A stretch of 41,475 nt of DNA from a virus: positions 1-41,475 of IMG/VR virus record IMGVR_UViG_3300037042_003997. The stretch is one strand, 5' to 3'. This document shows, piece by piece, positions 18,501 through 26,425 of this stretch (within the stretch, counting starts at the first letter, position 1; every line of letters starts with the position of its first letter). The position numbers were made by a program, and so were the translations under genes. The notes under the pieces are model-generated. The model made no database searches and was not told the DNA's origin. It saw nothing but the letters and a program-made list of their open reading frames with translations.

Positions 18501-19084
18501 GTTAATGTAAACAAAGGGTATGGTAATTGAAAGAAAGCGGCGTAAGGTGAGTTATTTCCAGCCTCAAAAAGTGTTCTCCCTTTTATATCCTCTAAAGTAA
18601 TTTCAACAACCGGTAAGAAATCTTGTCCCATCGAAATATTGATGTCTTTTATTCCTAACATTCCAGTATCGACAGCACCTGTCTTACCATTTGAGTATGT
18701 ATTTTGTGTTAGGTAATAGTCGTTAGACTTATCCGGGTTTTTTACTGCCGTTATTTTTCTTTGATTAACCCCTCTACCTTGTAACGTATCTTTACCTGTT
18801 AATTCATCTGTCCATTTTGTATTTAAAAAATCTTTAAATCCTGGATTTAAAAAATTTATTTTACCTACAGATATTGTTCTTTGTCTATCGTTAAATGGTG
18901 CTCCAACCGCAAGTTTTGTTCTTGGTAAAACACTACACTCAAGATTCGCGTAATAAACTAAATCTTCTTGTTTGACCAATCTATTATTAACTTTACCAAA
19001 GTTATCTACAACTCTGTTTGGATCAATTAATGTAATATTATCATAATCAAATTCTACTAATATATTTTCTGTTCTATCTGCCAT
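12506..19084 (-). CDS. giant baseplate hub-like structural protein (2192 aa)
   Basis: The longest gene in the window. The N-terminal 250 residues contain a tube-like beta domain (LPVVEITLEDIKGRTLF, YPLFTLTLKGYYGKAIKYPL). Near the C-terminus, around residues 1880-1945, NRSYRCSVDMMGNALIQPTM and NVPMFSGPYMITSVKHRISE resemble the closing part of gp27/gpD-type hub proteins. I infer a hub role, anchoring the tube and spike. The middle is mostly Asn/Ser/Tyr-rich. Around residues 1130-1210 sits a Gly/Thr-rich insert (TGTTMTVDTISSNSMFAG, then GPNIAPNSIIVNQLNGVTGG), which looks like a separate beta module. The gene overlaps the LysM-type gene by 11 nt, pointing to coupled translation. The extreme C-terminus is lysine-rich. 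Confidence 0.72.
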   Translation of the reverse strand: MADRTENILVEFDYDNITLIDPNRVVDNFGKVNNRLVKQEDLVYYANLECSVLPRTKLAVGAPFNDRQRTISVGKINFLNPGFKDFLNTKWTDELTGKDTLQGRGVNQRKITAVKNPDKSNDYYLTQNTYSNGKTGAVDTGMLGIKDINISMGQDFLPVVEITLEDIKGRTLFEAGNNSPYAAFFQLPYPLFTLTLKGYYGKAIKYPLMLQSFTSNFDPSSHNFIIRLKFYGYKYTLLSYINFGALMAVPHMYKNLITTTNSVTVTNQTEKSNGQTPSLISRGYEKMKEIYSDYKSKGLIADDFPEITLNQLRYKLDEFIKNILEQFTKNNLGVLTDISNYSNSLLGYQQTIFLFAETSWFKKYMDYERPFILTNGQKVYIFKDTIKAQDRPNAITDLESRITKYNAQLSSNSVFGTNPGTYTVGGITYPSKIDNAVKSKNNFIYQLNPKTDIDWIKSFQYVNPTVGIIPENDPKFINFYAQRLKIAEDNVPNFFWFEGPGSFIDITNKINKDVESYKKQIEEKILANLKEQFNNRQTGLGFIPTLRNVLAVFYCQGEAFLRLLDEVHQKSWDQRANPYRKLAIFGGSVTAPSVDVKTSTQNDEPIYPWPQVIKESIGTDGDEKFEIVYPGAGDLALQYRAYTPEIWPEVEFVEEFIKGYTYRDTDFTKLDSNETNLLNKPRRISLNSIDFPVSNQVFQNKQQSKYFYEIYERVILNAFYSKLSRSSGYANSIYNVEAEDEAVNILESLGASNPYLSKILKEYQIDQTNFEVFLRHISNEGQGESWQEFIRGYFVTPYIKSEVENPNRIFNKDILTNVKSQPDVNFRNDNFKVNIENYINSSSSNVFDFTDIYPTTNLSWDKAYLSNGNVLNFATESFDTKKTLEFGDVQKTITNFDLADATTSKKPFSNFNYTNIPQQIDNSNLSLFYTTRTIPFQVTTEGNLFYKNYSGNLTPSQTTSMLNTPYFINAIQDGVYKFRYDANELSPYKAAALLFLESLPLSTTKERYKTLQDNSSTELDYIISTLKKFGAIHKLPYAWILKYGGIWHRYKTWVETGVDILDGAWQNFNYVRNFDPISSATTQNYPLVVDGQQRNIILDSTTNSLTNINVGFYPQLLDDYNVFIQGTKLLTGTSLVQGVCSITGTTMTVDTISSNSMFAGAQISGPNIAPNSIIVNQLNGVTGGVGEYIISPPQTASTNTFTIVNFILNGPSAADMQTLLNDESMILINAPGSNINLPQGFDTNLITRSLKLNAWSVALRSNTNQSVYFTAPSFGANVNQTKNECFVNNIMEIEVSQNKAMFNGSVRLYWNAPQYGYFNNSEVSKNSPDTYLKTIFSGSAQQENFRIAGTNGDYSKIDDMFSAFDKQLLDLLEYEFLNFSKSVYDYEDTIPPTQNFSISELTQENVTTLSSTESLSEKTFKNFQQLFRELMKINKPSGTSPTDLLNSCIVSQNTTFSSVLKNFLLYDVVLKIGNPSGFDRRTFYTFSTQFISDPIKIDPYISGTLPGDGFIPSVSLASSKTQNPDSWKALETYIGFSEIPTLKYDNNGSYITDFFITMNVGFNEKNISEFAPLIKIFATQKLYDNNLSYSDFLSLMDDYLISCKSYLDNVISVLMPSVRKELPTVVISPQEGSVRSNLEAGFTEQTRVELWETFKALNDTWIAGYDFSQKTLFEDVLLMDRASRDIGNKIIVDIFEIKNILEGSTYKNTLLGIVEGILKDNNFVTYMLPSYINFYNVQNVQKNPVPKTEGTAEFANSMFGTFLNVDYRESSPKYVCIYASKPSEHLAMNENIDYRFRDDAFDLRRASDNPLIENQLNKTDWDKSNKIVGFNVDPSLQNQQIFKQFDVAQDPGKPTSESLEVLNQMANLSKNRRSSTQNVSLYNLYKNRSYRCSVDMMGNALIQPTMYFNVRNVPMFSGPYMITSVKHRISENGFDTIFEGIRQPFYSLPRINNFIQSLNENILTSIQTRIQEDQNKLKSDSKTVIAEKNNIIANIEAQETLTANQNCSSEINPYYAGYTQVDTPQKVVATFSQMYTLIKDKLIQNGYTSTLDLYATLIYSFIFVDSSTTQGFESYENNFSTINLKDFYGASFNDYVNRKYFCVNRGENINYPVVSFIDLPSFIDFVITRVNGILSNSITSTGNANEELSEIYVRFYPTEKNKNVWDTMTEADKQKLYNKFKKAIESYNSVKK
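15470..15690 (-). other. Gly/Thr-rich inserted domain coded within the giant hub-like gene
   Basis: Residues about 1130-1205 contain the pattern SITGTTMTVDTISS...GAQISGPNIAPNSIIVN...GGVGEYIISPPQ, similar to the small TGT..TVT..GTGVGTYTVS-type module seen scattered in many phage and bacterial surface proteins. The composition differs from the Asn/Tyr-rich surroundings, so it may be a mobile domain insert. Confidence 0.5.
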
Positions 19085-19397
19085 AGTAGAAGAAATAGTT
19101 ATCTAAAGAATTTTTATAGTCTTGTAATGAAGCGACTAACGGGAATGGTATTGTTAAAATTGCACCGTCAGGTATATCCGTCTCAACACCAGAATATTGT
19201 GGGTTTGCGACTTGTATTAACCATCCAAAAAATGGTGAACCATAATATTGTTGTGATAACTTATCAAGTCTTGATTGACTAACAACGTATATGTGATTTT
19301 TATCACTACTTTTAGAAGGTAAAAAAACATATGGTACAACAGTTTGTTGTCCATTAATTAAAAAATCATTATATCTGTTATAATATTGTTGTGCCAT
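19074..19397 (-). CDS. baseplate protein with LysM-like domain, gp53/gpX-like
   Basis: 107 aa. The central part YVVSQSRLDKLSQQYYGSPF, then GWLIQVANPQ and a final DIPDGAILTIPFPL, follows the LysM plan (start strand, helix with a small residue-rich turn, N-P, then I..G..L.IP). Such domains occur in tail protein X and in T4 gp53, a wedge component that fastens wedges together. The gene is 1 nt downstream of the 1667-aa gene and overlaps the 2192-aa gene by 11 nt, so all three are probably translated in a row. It is shorter than T4 gp53 (196 aa), so the exact orthology is open. Confidence 0.72.
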   Translation of the reverse strand: MAQQYYNRYNDFLINGQQTVVPYVFLPSKSSDKNHIYVVSQSRLDKLSQQYYGSPFFGWLIQVANPQYSGVETDIPDGAILTIPFPLVASLQDYKNSLDNYFFYYGR

Positions 19398-19398
19398 T

Positions 19399-22300
19399 TT
19401 AGTTAAAAGTTACTTTACCATTGAATGATTTATCCGTGTTAAGGTTTTGATTTGCATATAAATCTTTAATCTTTTTTGTCTTAACTTCAACATCTGTTGT
19501 TGGTGGTGTTATATAACCAACCACACTTGGTATTGTTGGTAGTTTTTCACTCTTAATTGTTGTAAACGCTTGTCCTGATTCTAAATCTGTAAATATTTTA
19601 GTCTCAGCATCGTACTCTATTTTGTAGTTATTGACCAAAGAATTAATAACCTTTTCAATTGCCGGTATAATATCAGATTCTGCCTTAACATCAGGGCCAC
19701 TTGTCAAATCAGTTATCAATGTTTGTCTCTTTGTTGAATCTAAGATAATTGGAGACATGAGAATGTAAAACCTTGACTGTGGTTCTGTGATAAAATTAAC
19801 GGCAACTCCTTTGAATGTTGAGGTATCTTTATTAAAGGATGCCGGTTTATTTATGGTATCATTCATTAAAACGTTAAAGGTTTTTAACCTATTATACTCT
19901 TTATCTAAATAAAGATATTTTATACTTTGATCTGATGATATCGATCCAAACATTGTGGTTCCTGTTAAGTCATAAATCTGAGGGTTGTTAGTGTCTATAA
20001 GTGTACCATCTAACTGATTGGTCACAACATCCATTTTTCTAAACGTATAATTTAAATTTTGTTCATTACCCACAAAATCATTGATTGGGCCTGTAACAAT
20101 ATTTGATAACACAGCGTTTTGATCTTTTGCCACTTTTTTAAGTTTTTCTTCAACTTCTCTAAGTGTTTTATTTTTAAAATTGGCAGTGTTATTTTTAAGA
20201 CTCAACATTATAGGGTCTTCTCTTTTATTAATATCAGAAACAACTCGATCAGATAAGGTGTTTATCAAAGCGCCCGGATCAACAGGTTTTCCATATATTT
20301 TAGATTCTTTAGGTTCTGTATATTCAGACAACTTACCATTAGAATAATTTGTTTCTGAATTAACTAATTGTAGTATTCCAAAATTACTTTGTTGTTGGAT
20401 ACTTTTCATGTAGTTTACATATCCCTGTATGTATAAGTCTGTATTAGTTTGTAACTCGGTAAATAAAATTGTATAATCTAAAGATTCTCCAGTAAACACA
20501 CCAATAGTTGATTGTCCTTTCTTTGGTTGGTTATTTTGCGCCTGACCTGTCCCTAATGTAGGTGGTGTAGCCCCTAATTGTTTTTCAACGTATTTGTCTA
20601 TTTTTTCAGTATTTTCAGTGGCTGTCGCTCTTTCATCATATATTTCAGTATTAGCGTAATAATTAAATGAAAGTGCATTCTGTAATTCTTGTACAGGTTC
20701 TTTAAGTCCCATACCACCAATAATATTAAATCCTAATGTAATTTTAGCAAACATTGGTTGGATCCCTATACCTTCGGGATTCATATCATAAACCAATGGT
20801 TCGTATTGTATTGATAAGTTATTTGGTACTATTTTAGTATTATAAAAATCACCCACCCTTAAAACTAAAATTGGTGGTGTACCAAATGAGGTGTTAAGAG
20901 CATCATTATATTTTGGTCTTCCATCAGGCCCAATGACAGGTATGGTTTGACCAGGTCTCATACATTGATTTAAGAAAGTTAATCTAGCGTTCAAACCTTC
21001 AGGTGTCATTGAGTGAAATGCAGGATTAAAGTATTTTATCTTCTCTTTAATTGAGTCATAAATCATAGGGTTTGTTTCTTTAATTATTTCAAAATAATCA
21101 CATTCACTAAAAAGATTTCTTAAGATTTTTTTTGAGATTCCATCTTTCAATCTTGCCTCTATGTTTATTTCTGCTTCTGGTTTTATATTTCTTGTAGTCC
21201 CTGTTGTTGGTGTTTGAACATCTTTATCACCACCAGGATTTGTTGTCTCTATATTTTGGTTACTTTTTTTCTCTTCTAATGGTTCCGGTATTTCTGCTGT
21301 TATTCTTGGCATTACAACTCTCCTACACGCCATCGCAGGAATACTATAAATTTGAGCCGTGGATGTTGTTACTTTAGTATTGTCAACTTTTTCTTTAATA
21401 TCCACTTCACAGTTTATAGGTTCAGAAATTATTGCCGTTGTTCCCTGTTGTTGTTTAGGTATTGATAGATTTTGAACATTTTCACCTAAAGAACCTGTCG
21501 CAGTTGATGTTGAGTCTCCTTCACCAAAAGTATAACCAAATCTTCCATTTTCACGATATTGACCTAAAGTTTTACCATCTTTTGTTGGTTGGGAGTCAAA
21601 CCATTGTATAACACTACTTATTCTTCTTTCTGATAGATTTATATTATATTCTTCGGTATTTGGTGCCGAAGCGGAACCTGTAAGATTAACCGTAACTTTT
21701 CCACCATTGTCTATTATAATTTTTTCGATTAAAGGAATAAGTTCATTTTTAATAGTGTCAAAGTTTCCTGTAACAACATTTTGAAAAAAGTTTGATATTC
21801 CTCCCTTTTCAAATTCTTTATCGGTAACATATACCTTTGATGGTGCCTTAGTTTGGTAACTACTTTCTAATCCAATATATTGTTCATACCAAACATTGAA
21901 TGGTTTTGTTGCAACTTTCAACTCAGTTTTAGGATCCGGCAAATCATTATGGAAATAAAAACCAAATCCTTGATATTTTTTCAATTCGTCTTGTAGTGAT
22001 TGAGGCGTTTCTTTTTGTATTGTAGATTCTGAACCAGAAAGAAACACATTACCATCAGCACCACTTTGACTACTTGAGTTCTGTAACCCTTCAGAATTTG
22101 ACCAAGTACTTTGTAAAACCGCTTCATATTCTTCCGTTGTGAGTCTTGGGTTATTTAAAACTTGTTGATATATGTATAAATCACGAGTTGGTATTTGATT
22201 AAATTTAATACCCAATTCATAAATGTCATATTTTGTACAACCCGCAAAGAACGAATCTATTATTGAATCTATTCTTTCTTTTGCAACCCCTTTAAGTTGT

Positions 22301-24402
22301 TTTTCGATTATTGTATTCATCATTGATGGGTTGTCCACCAAAATAGTCCATGATAAAGATCCTGATCTAGATGTATTTTTATAAGTGTATATAGGTTCAG
22401 GATTACCTAAAAATGTAGTTTCATTAAAGGAAGGTCTAGAATCGTCATTGAATTTTAAATCATATGGTGGGAACCACATTATTCTACCTCCATTTGGCCC
22501 TTTTTCACAAACAGGTAAATCATCATATGTATATCCAGGTCTGTCTGATGTTCTCCATGCCAAATTTTCTAATGAGAACATATATTTTTTAACCTTACCA
22601 TCAATAATATTTGTTGATCCAGGATTTTTAATTGGTGCAATATTCAAGTTATATGTGTTATCAAAAACTGAATATGTGAACCTTCTACCTGAATTTACAA
22701 TACCATCTGTTTTTTGTAAGTCTGCGTAAGTGAAGTATGGATTATCTTTTGTAAAAATTCTACAATACTCAATACCCGCTTCTTGCCCTGTTGTCTGATC
22801 TTCATAAGCAATAACTTTAGAACCTTTTGTTATTTCTTTGTATCCGTCATTAAAAACTTTAGAAACTTGATTAATTGCGTTCCCAACATGTTTAAGTCTT
22901 GTTGTACCTTGTACATTGTCACCAGACTCGACAAGTCTTTGAGTTTTATCTAAAATTGATCCAACTTTAAATGTATAATCGGTGGATTGATATCTATTGT
23001 AATCACTTTGGATTACATTAAATTCTTGATCAACAAATTTTGGATCCGCACCAATACCGACTTTCCATCCTGCATTTGGTTTATATTTTGGTGATGTCCA
23101 AACAAATTGTCCTGCAATACCACCATCATCTGAATAAGACTTACCTGCTAATCCAAATTGGAATTTGTTTTCATTACCTTCATATAATATACCTAACTCT
23201 TGTGGGCCATATACTATTGTTTGGACTTGTTGTCCATATTCATCAACAGGAAGTTGGTTTGGTGGTGAGTCTATTTGACTTGGTTCTGATGTTTTACTAC
23301 CCACATAATAACCGCCACTTGACTTATTATCTTGATTAAATAAGTTTGATACCGCTTGAGTTAAACCTAAAAATATACCTACATTATAATCAGGTTTATA
23401 TTTGTTATAATTTAAACTTGCAAATAAAACAGATTGTTGTCCGTTACCTGTATTAGCAACAAATACTTCAGATGGGTTTCTATATTTGTTTAGAATTGGC
23501 CCTATAAGACCACCAGTTAAATTATTAACGGTATTAAGAGCTCCTATATTTTGTGGTAATTTTTCATCTGTTACATCCTCAAAATAGTCACCAGGAATTG
23601 GTGAAGCGGGAAAATACGTACCCGTTAATCTTGTCGCCAAAGATACCGCCGCAAGTAGAGGCCCCTCAGGAACTGTAATTCTCCAATTTTTTTCAAAAAA
23701 AGGTTGTTTACCTGCCGCCAATTGTGCGGCAGAAAATGGATCAGTTATTGTATCTAAATTTATTAATCCAACAGTGTTTTGTGCAATTTCTCGATTTATT
23801 CTATCTTGGAAAAGTCCTTTTAATTGACTTGCCCCAAACTGCATCATTCTAGTATCTTGAGATAAAAGACCATTACTACCTAATGGGTCGTTTTGAAAAA
23901 TTATATTAAATGGTGTATATACCGAAAAATTAAAAAAGTTAGGGTCGGTATATGGTGAAAAATACTGATACGGTAATTGTACGTCAGTTATTATTACTAA
24001 ATCTTTATATCCCGCTTGAGGCCCCCAAATGTTCTTAACATAAGCAGCCTCAATATAAAATTCATTTACTAAATCTAATACCGTATCGTTTGGGGCATAT
24101 GGCCCTTGATTAGTCCCTTCGGGATTATTTGTGGACGCAATTGAGTTGATCCCTATCGGTTCTCCAAACCCACCTTCAGGCCCATATTCATTTAAAGGAT
24201 ATAAGTTTTCCGCAAAATAATTTGTTGAAACTAAATTATTATCGGAATCTATAACATTTGAAACGGTTAGGTTTGTTTCATAATTAACTGATGGTTGGTT
24301 GGGTGAAAAGGCACCTAATACCGTATAAGGTTGTAAATTCCTTACAAGAAGTTGTTTTCTAAATGACTCAGATCCGGCAAATGATAAAGTGCTTTCTGAC
24401 AT
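19399..24402 (-). CDS. large baseplate/virion structural protein with an OmpA-like segment (1667 aa)
   Basis: The protein starts MSESTLSFAGSESFRKQLLV. Around residues 640-700 it has RIMWFPPYDLKFNDDSRPSF, followed by EPIYTYKNTSRSGSLSWTIL, a beta-rich tail-type domain. Around residues 890-945 the sequence KVTVNLTGSASAPNTEEYNI, then LSERRISSVIQWF, matches the core of OmpA C-terminal-like domains (V.V.G..S.....YN..LSERR...V..W), which bind peptidoglycan. A possible role in gripping the cell wall during infection follows from this, but is inference. It lies between tape measure and gp53-like genes and heads a unit with its own TATTTATC motif. Which T4 part it replaces (gp27, gp5 or none) cannot be said from sequence alone. 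Confidence 0.7.
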   Translation of the reverse strand: MSESTLSFAGSESFRKQLLVRNLQPYTVLGAFSPNQPSVNYETNLTVSNVIDSDNNLVSTNYFAENLYPLNEYGPEGGFGEPIGINSIASTNNPEGTNQGPYAPNDTVLDLVNEFYIEAAYVKNIWGPQAGYKDLVIITDVQLPYQYFSPYTDPNFFNFSVYTPFNIIFQNDPLGSNGLLSQDTRMMQFGASQLKGLFQDRINREIAQNTVGLINLDTITDPFSAAQLAAGKQPFFEKNWRITVPEGPLLAAVSLATRLTGTYFPASPIPGDYFEDVTDEKLPQNIGALNTVNNLTGGLIGPILNKYRNPSEVFVANTGNGQQSVLFASLNYNKYKPDYNVGIFLGLTQAVSNLFNQDNKSSGGYYVGSKTSEPSQIDSPPNQLPVDEYGQQVQTIVYGPQELGILYEGNENKFQFGLAGKSYSDDGGIAGQFVWTSPKYKPNAGWKVGIGADPKFVDQEFNVIQSDYNRYQSTDYTFKVGSILDKTQRLVESGDNVQGTTRLKHVGNAINQVSKVFNDGYKEITKGSKVIAYEDQTTGQEAGIEYCRIFTKDNPYFTYADLQKTDGIVNSGRRFTYSVFDNTYNLNIAPIKNPGSTNIIDGKVKKYMFSLENLAWRTSDRPGYTYDDLPVCEKGPNGGRIMWFPPYDLKFNDDSRPSFNETTFLGNPEPIYTYKNTSRSGSLSWTILVDNPSMMNTIIEKQLKGVAKERIDSIIDSFFAGCTKYDIYELGIKFNQIPTRDLYIYQQVLNNPRLTTEEYEAVLQSTWSNSEGLQNSSSQSGADGNVFLSGSESTIQKETPQSLQDELKKYQGFGFYFHNDLPDPKTELKVATKPFNVWYEQYIGLESSYQTKAPSKVYVTDKEFEKGGISNFFQNVVTGNFDTIKNELIPLIEKIIIDNGGKVTVNLTGSASAPNTEEYNINLSERRISSVIQWFDSQPTKDGKTLGQYRENGRFGYTFGEGDSTSTATGSLGENVQNLSIPKQQQGTTAIISEPINCEVDIKEKVDNTKVTTSTAQIYSIPAMACRRVVMPRITAEIPEPLEEKKSNQNIETTNPGGDKDVQTPTTGTTRNIKPEAEINIEARLKDGISKKILRNLFSECDYFEIIKETNPMIYDSIKEKIKYFNPAFHSMTPEGLNARLTFLNQCMRPGQTIPVIGPDGRPKYNDALNTSFGTPPILVLRVGDFYNTKIVPNNLSIQYEPLVYDMNPEGIGIQPMFAKITLGFNIIGGMGLKEPVQELQNALSFNYYANTEIYDERATATENTEKIDKYVEKQLGATPPTLGTGQAQNNQPKKGQSTIGVFTGESLDYTILFTELQTNTDLYIQGYVNYMKSIQQQSNFGILQLVNSETNYSNGKLSEYTEPKESKIYGKPVDPGALINTLSDRVVSDINKREDPIMLSLKNNTANFKNKTLREVEEKLKKVAKDQNAVLSNIVTGPINDFVGNEQNLNYTFRKMDVVTNQLDGTLIDTNNPQIYDLTGTTMFGSISSDQSIKYLYLDKEYNRLKTFNVLMNDTINKPASFNKDTSTFKGVAVNFITEPQSRFYILMSPIILDSTKRQTLITDLTSGPDVKAESDIIPAIEKVINSLVNNYKIEYDAETKIFTDLESGQAFTTIKSEKLPTIPSVVGYITPPTTDVEVKTKKIKDLYANQNLNTDKSFNGKVTFN

Positions 24403-24414
24403 ACGTTGTTTTTA

Positions 24415-24422
24415 GATAAATA
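24415..24422 (-). promoter_or_regulatory. TATTTATC promoter-like motif
   Basis: The minus strand reads TGTATTTATCTAAAA, with the core ending 12 nt before the ATG at 24402, in the 42-nt gap after the tape-measure gene. Confidence 0.5.
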
Positions 24423-24444
24423 CATTATTTTTGTATTTCTAAGA

Positions 24445-26265
24445 TTACTCACTTAAAGGGTTTATATTAAGAGTACTCTTAAAAGTATTTGCAAGATCTA
24501 GACTACCTTTAAGTGATGCAATCACACTTTCGGTTATAGCACGTCCATCTATATTAGATGTATTTTGATCAGAACTTATTTTAAAATTTAAATTAATTTC
24601 TTGTTCTTTTTTTTCCACAATTTTACTTTCACCAACCCCTTTATAAGTCTCCGTAATGTAAGTAGTGGCATAATCATAAGCCTTTTGAATAATTTCTTTA
24701 GAATTAGTTTCGATTTTGCTTTCAAGTTCAATAAGTTTATTGAAGCTGTCACTTAAACCTTGTTGTATTTTTGTAACGTCTCCAGTTTTTATAGCCCCTG
24801 CAACTCCTTCTTCAAAAGGACTTGTTATTTGTTCAAACCCTCTTCTCACATCTCTCGTACCAAATTGTTCATTTGCACTCATCGCTAAACTTCTTGTCAA
24901 TGCTTGTCCTGCTTGTTGGGCTCTACCAAGTTGTTCATTAGTCGCCAAACCTAAAACTGTTTTACCTGCGGCGGCGGCAATTTGTGTGTTTAATAGTTTT
25001 AATTGATCAAGTTGTTCTATAGCCAACTGTTCTGCAGTTTTAGCAGATTCCGCATCAGACTCTTTTAGTTTGTCAATATCTTCTTTTGTTAGATCTTTAA
25101 CATCTTTGTCTATTTTTATACCTGTTTTTTGATCTTTTATTTCAATTATTGCTCTTCCTCCTTTAATCTGAGACATTCCCGCAATCATTTCTCTTGTTTC
25201 TTTATCTCCGGCAAAATCAGGAAACTCAATTTGTTTTAATTTTCTATCAAAGTCAGCCGCTTTTATAGACATTTGTGTCAATTGACCTATAGGGATATTC
25301 ATTTCTTGTGCAATTTCCCTTAACCTTCTCTTTTCACCTGGCATGATTTCAAACTGTTGTGTTTGTTCGTTGAATCTTGTAAACGTTTTAGTCAGGTCTA
25401 TAAGTTGGTTTTGTAATTCTTCAGGGTCGTTTGCTGCCAAATCCATTGCCCTTAATGGATCTAATAAATCACTGGACACAACACCTAATCTTTGTAGTCC
25501 TGCCGCCAATTCTATTGCACCTTCAGGATTAAATATTTTTTCAGCCAAACCAAACACAGTACCCATATCAACACCAAGTCTTGCAGCTTGAGCCGCCATC
25601 TTGGTAAGTCCATTTATACCATTTTCAAAGTTATATATGTTCATTTTATCTAAATTAGTTATGACCCCATCACTAACCGCTTTTACTGAAACACCAACTT
25701 TTTTTGCATAATCAATTATGTCTTCCATTCTATCACCAACATCATATATTGAAACTCCGACATTTCTAAAATTTGTTGCCAACGTGGCAAATTCTTGTGC
25801 TGAAACTTGAGCAGATGCTGCAATTTCAACTAAGGCCTCTTGGCCAACAATTCCTGTTGTTCCTAACGCCTCTCCCAATCCAATAACCATTTTTGCGGCG
25901 TCGTCTTGGTCTAAACCAAACTGTACTAATTCTGGAGCTAAATCGGCAATAGACTCTTTAAATTCTTGGAGTCTCTCTTTTGAAGTACCGAAAGCATTTT
26001 GTATCTTGGTGGCCTCAAGATCTAAATAAGATAACGCACCTTCAAAACTCATACTTTGAGTAAGTGTGTCAATACTTTCAGTAATGTTAGTTAAATTTAA
26101 AGTAAGGGTTTCAGAGTATTTTGAGAAGGTGTTGACGTTTATGTCAAACGCTCTTTGGGTTTTGTTATATGAGCTAGTTAATTTATCCCAATTATCCGCG
26201 TTCCCTTTAAGGGCTTCATTTTCTTTTTGTAACCTCGCTATTAATTCTTCTGGTGTTTCTGCCAT
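24445..26265 (-). CDS. tail tape measure protein
   Basis: 606 aa, of the size of T4 gp29 (590 aa). Residues 1-75 look like a coiled coil (EELIARLQKENEALKGNADN). The middle (residues 100-330) has alternating helices with small residues (GEALGTTGIVGQEALVEIAA, TKMAAQAARLGVDMGTVFGL) typical of phage tape-measure proteins of the TP901/MID type. The rest is a helical rod with Q/K/E. The protein sets tail length and occupies the tube lumen. Position between the gp26-like/47-aa pair and the baseplate genes is the usual one for a tape measure. No transmembrane segment or lytic domain is visible. Confidence 0.82.
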   Translation of the reverse strand: MAETPEELIARLQKENEALKGNADNWDKLTSSYNKTQRAFDINVNTFSKYSETLTLNLTNITESIDTLTQSMSFEGALSYLDLEATKIQNAFGTSKERLQEFKESIADLAPELVQFGLDQDDAAKMVIGLGEALGTTGIVGQEALVEIAASAQVSAQEFATLATNFRNVGVSIYDVGDRMEDIIDYAKKVGVSVKAVSDGVITNLDKMNIYNFENGINGLTKMAAQAARLGVDMGTVFGLAEKIFNPEGAIELAAGLQRLGVVSSDLLDPLRAMDLAANDPEELQNQLIDLTKTFTRFNEQTQQFEIMPGEKRRLREIAQEMNIPIGQLTQMSIKAADFDRKLKQIEFPDFAGDKETREMIAGMSQIKGGRAIIEIKDQKTGIKIDKDVKDLTKEDIDKLKESDAESAKTAEQLAIEQLDQLKLLNTQIAAAAGKTVLGLATNEQLGRAQQAGQALTRSLAMSANEQFGTRDVRRGFEQITSPFEEGVAGAIKTGDVTKIQQGLSDSFNKLIELESKIETNSKEIIQKAYDYATTYITETYKGVGESKIVEKKEQEINLNFKISSDQNTSNIDGRAITESVIASLKGSLDLANTFKSTLNINPLSE

Positions 26266-26272
26266 AACATCT

Positions 26273-26280
26273 TATAAATA
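26273..26280 (-). promoter_or_regulatory. TATTTATA promoter-like motif before tape measure
   Basis: The minus strand reads AATATTTATAAGATG, with the core ending 7 nt before the tape-measure ATG at 26265. Confidence 0.45.
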
Positions 26281-26281
26281 T

Positions 26282-26425
26282 TTATTTTGTGGGTTTTTTT
26301 AACTCAACAATCTTATCTATAAGATATTTTCTAATATAGGTTGGAATATTTAAGAATTCCTTGTATGAAAAAAACAATTCTTTTGCTAAAACAAAAAATT
26401 CATCTAAAAGATATTGTTTATACAC
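26282..26425 (-). CDS. small 47-aa protein overlapping the gp26-like gene
   Basis: A frame begins at GTG 26423-26425, which overlaps the stop codon of the gp26-like gene (GTGTATAA), and runs to TAA at 26282-26284. The product is MYKQYLLDEFFVLAKELFFS, then YKEFLNIPTYIRKYLIDKIV and ELKKPTK. It is amphipathic and helical, with no gap in the coding-like composition and only 16 nt between its stop and the tape-measure start. The region would otherwise be an unexplained 152-nt hole. Either it is translated by stop-start coupling or made as a +1 frameshift extension of the preceding gene (a TTT TTT C run lies upstream). Its place before the tape measure is that of the second tail assembly chaperone in many phages. 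Confidence 0.62.
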   Translation of the reverse strand: MYKQYLLDEFFVLAKELFFSYKEFLNIPTYIRKYLIDKIVELKKPTK

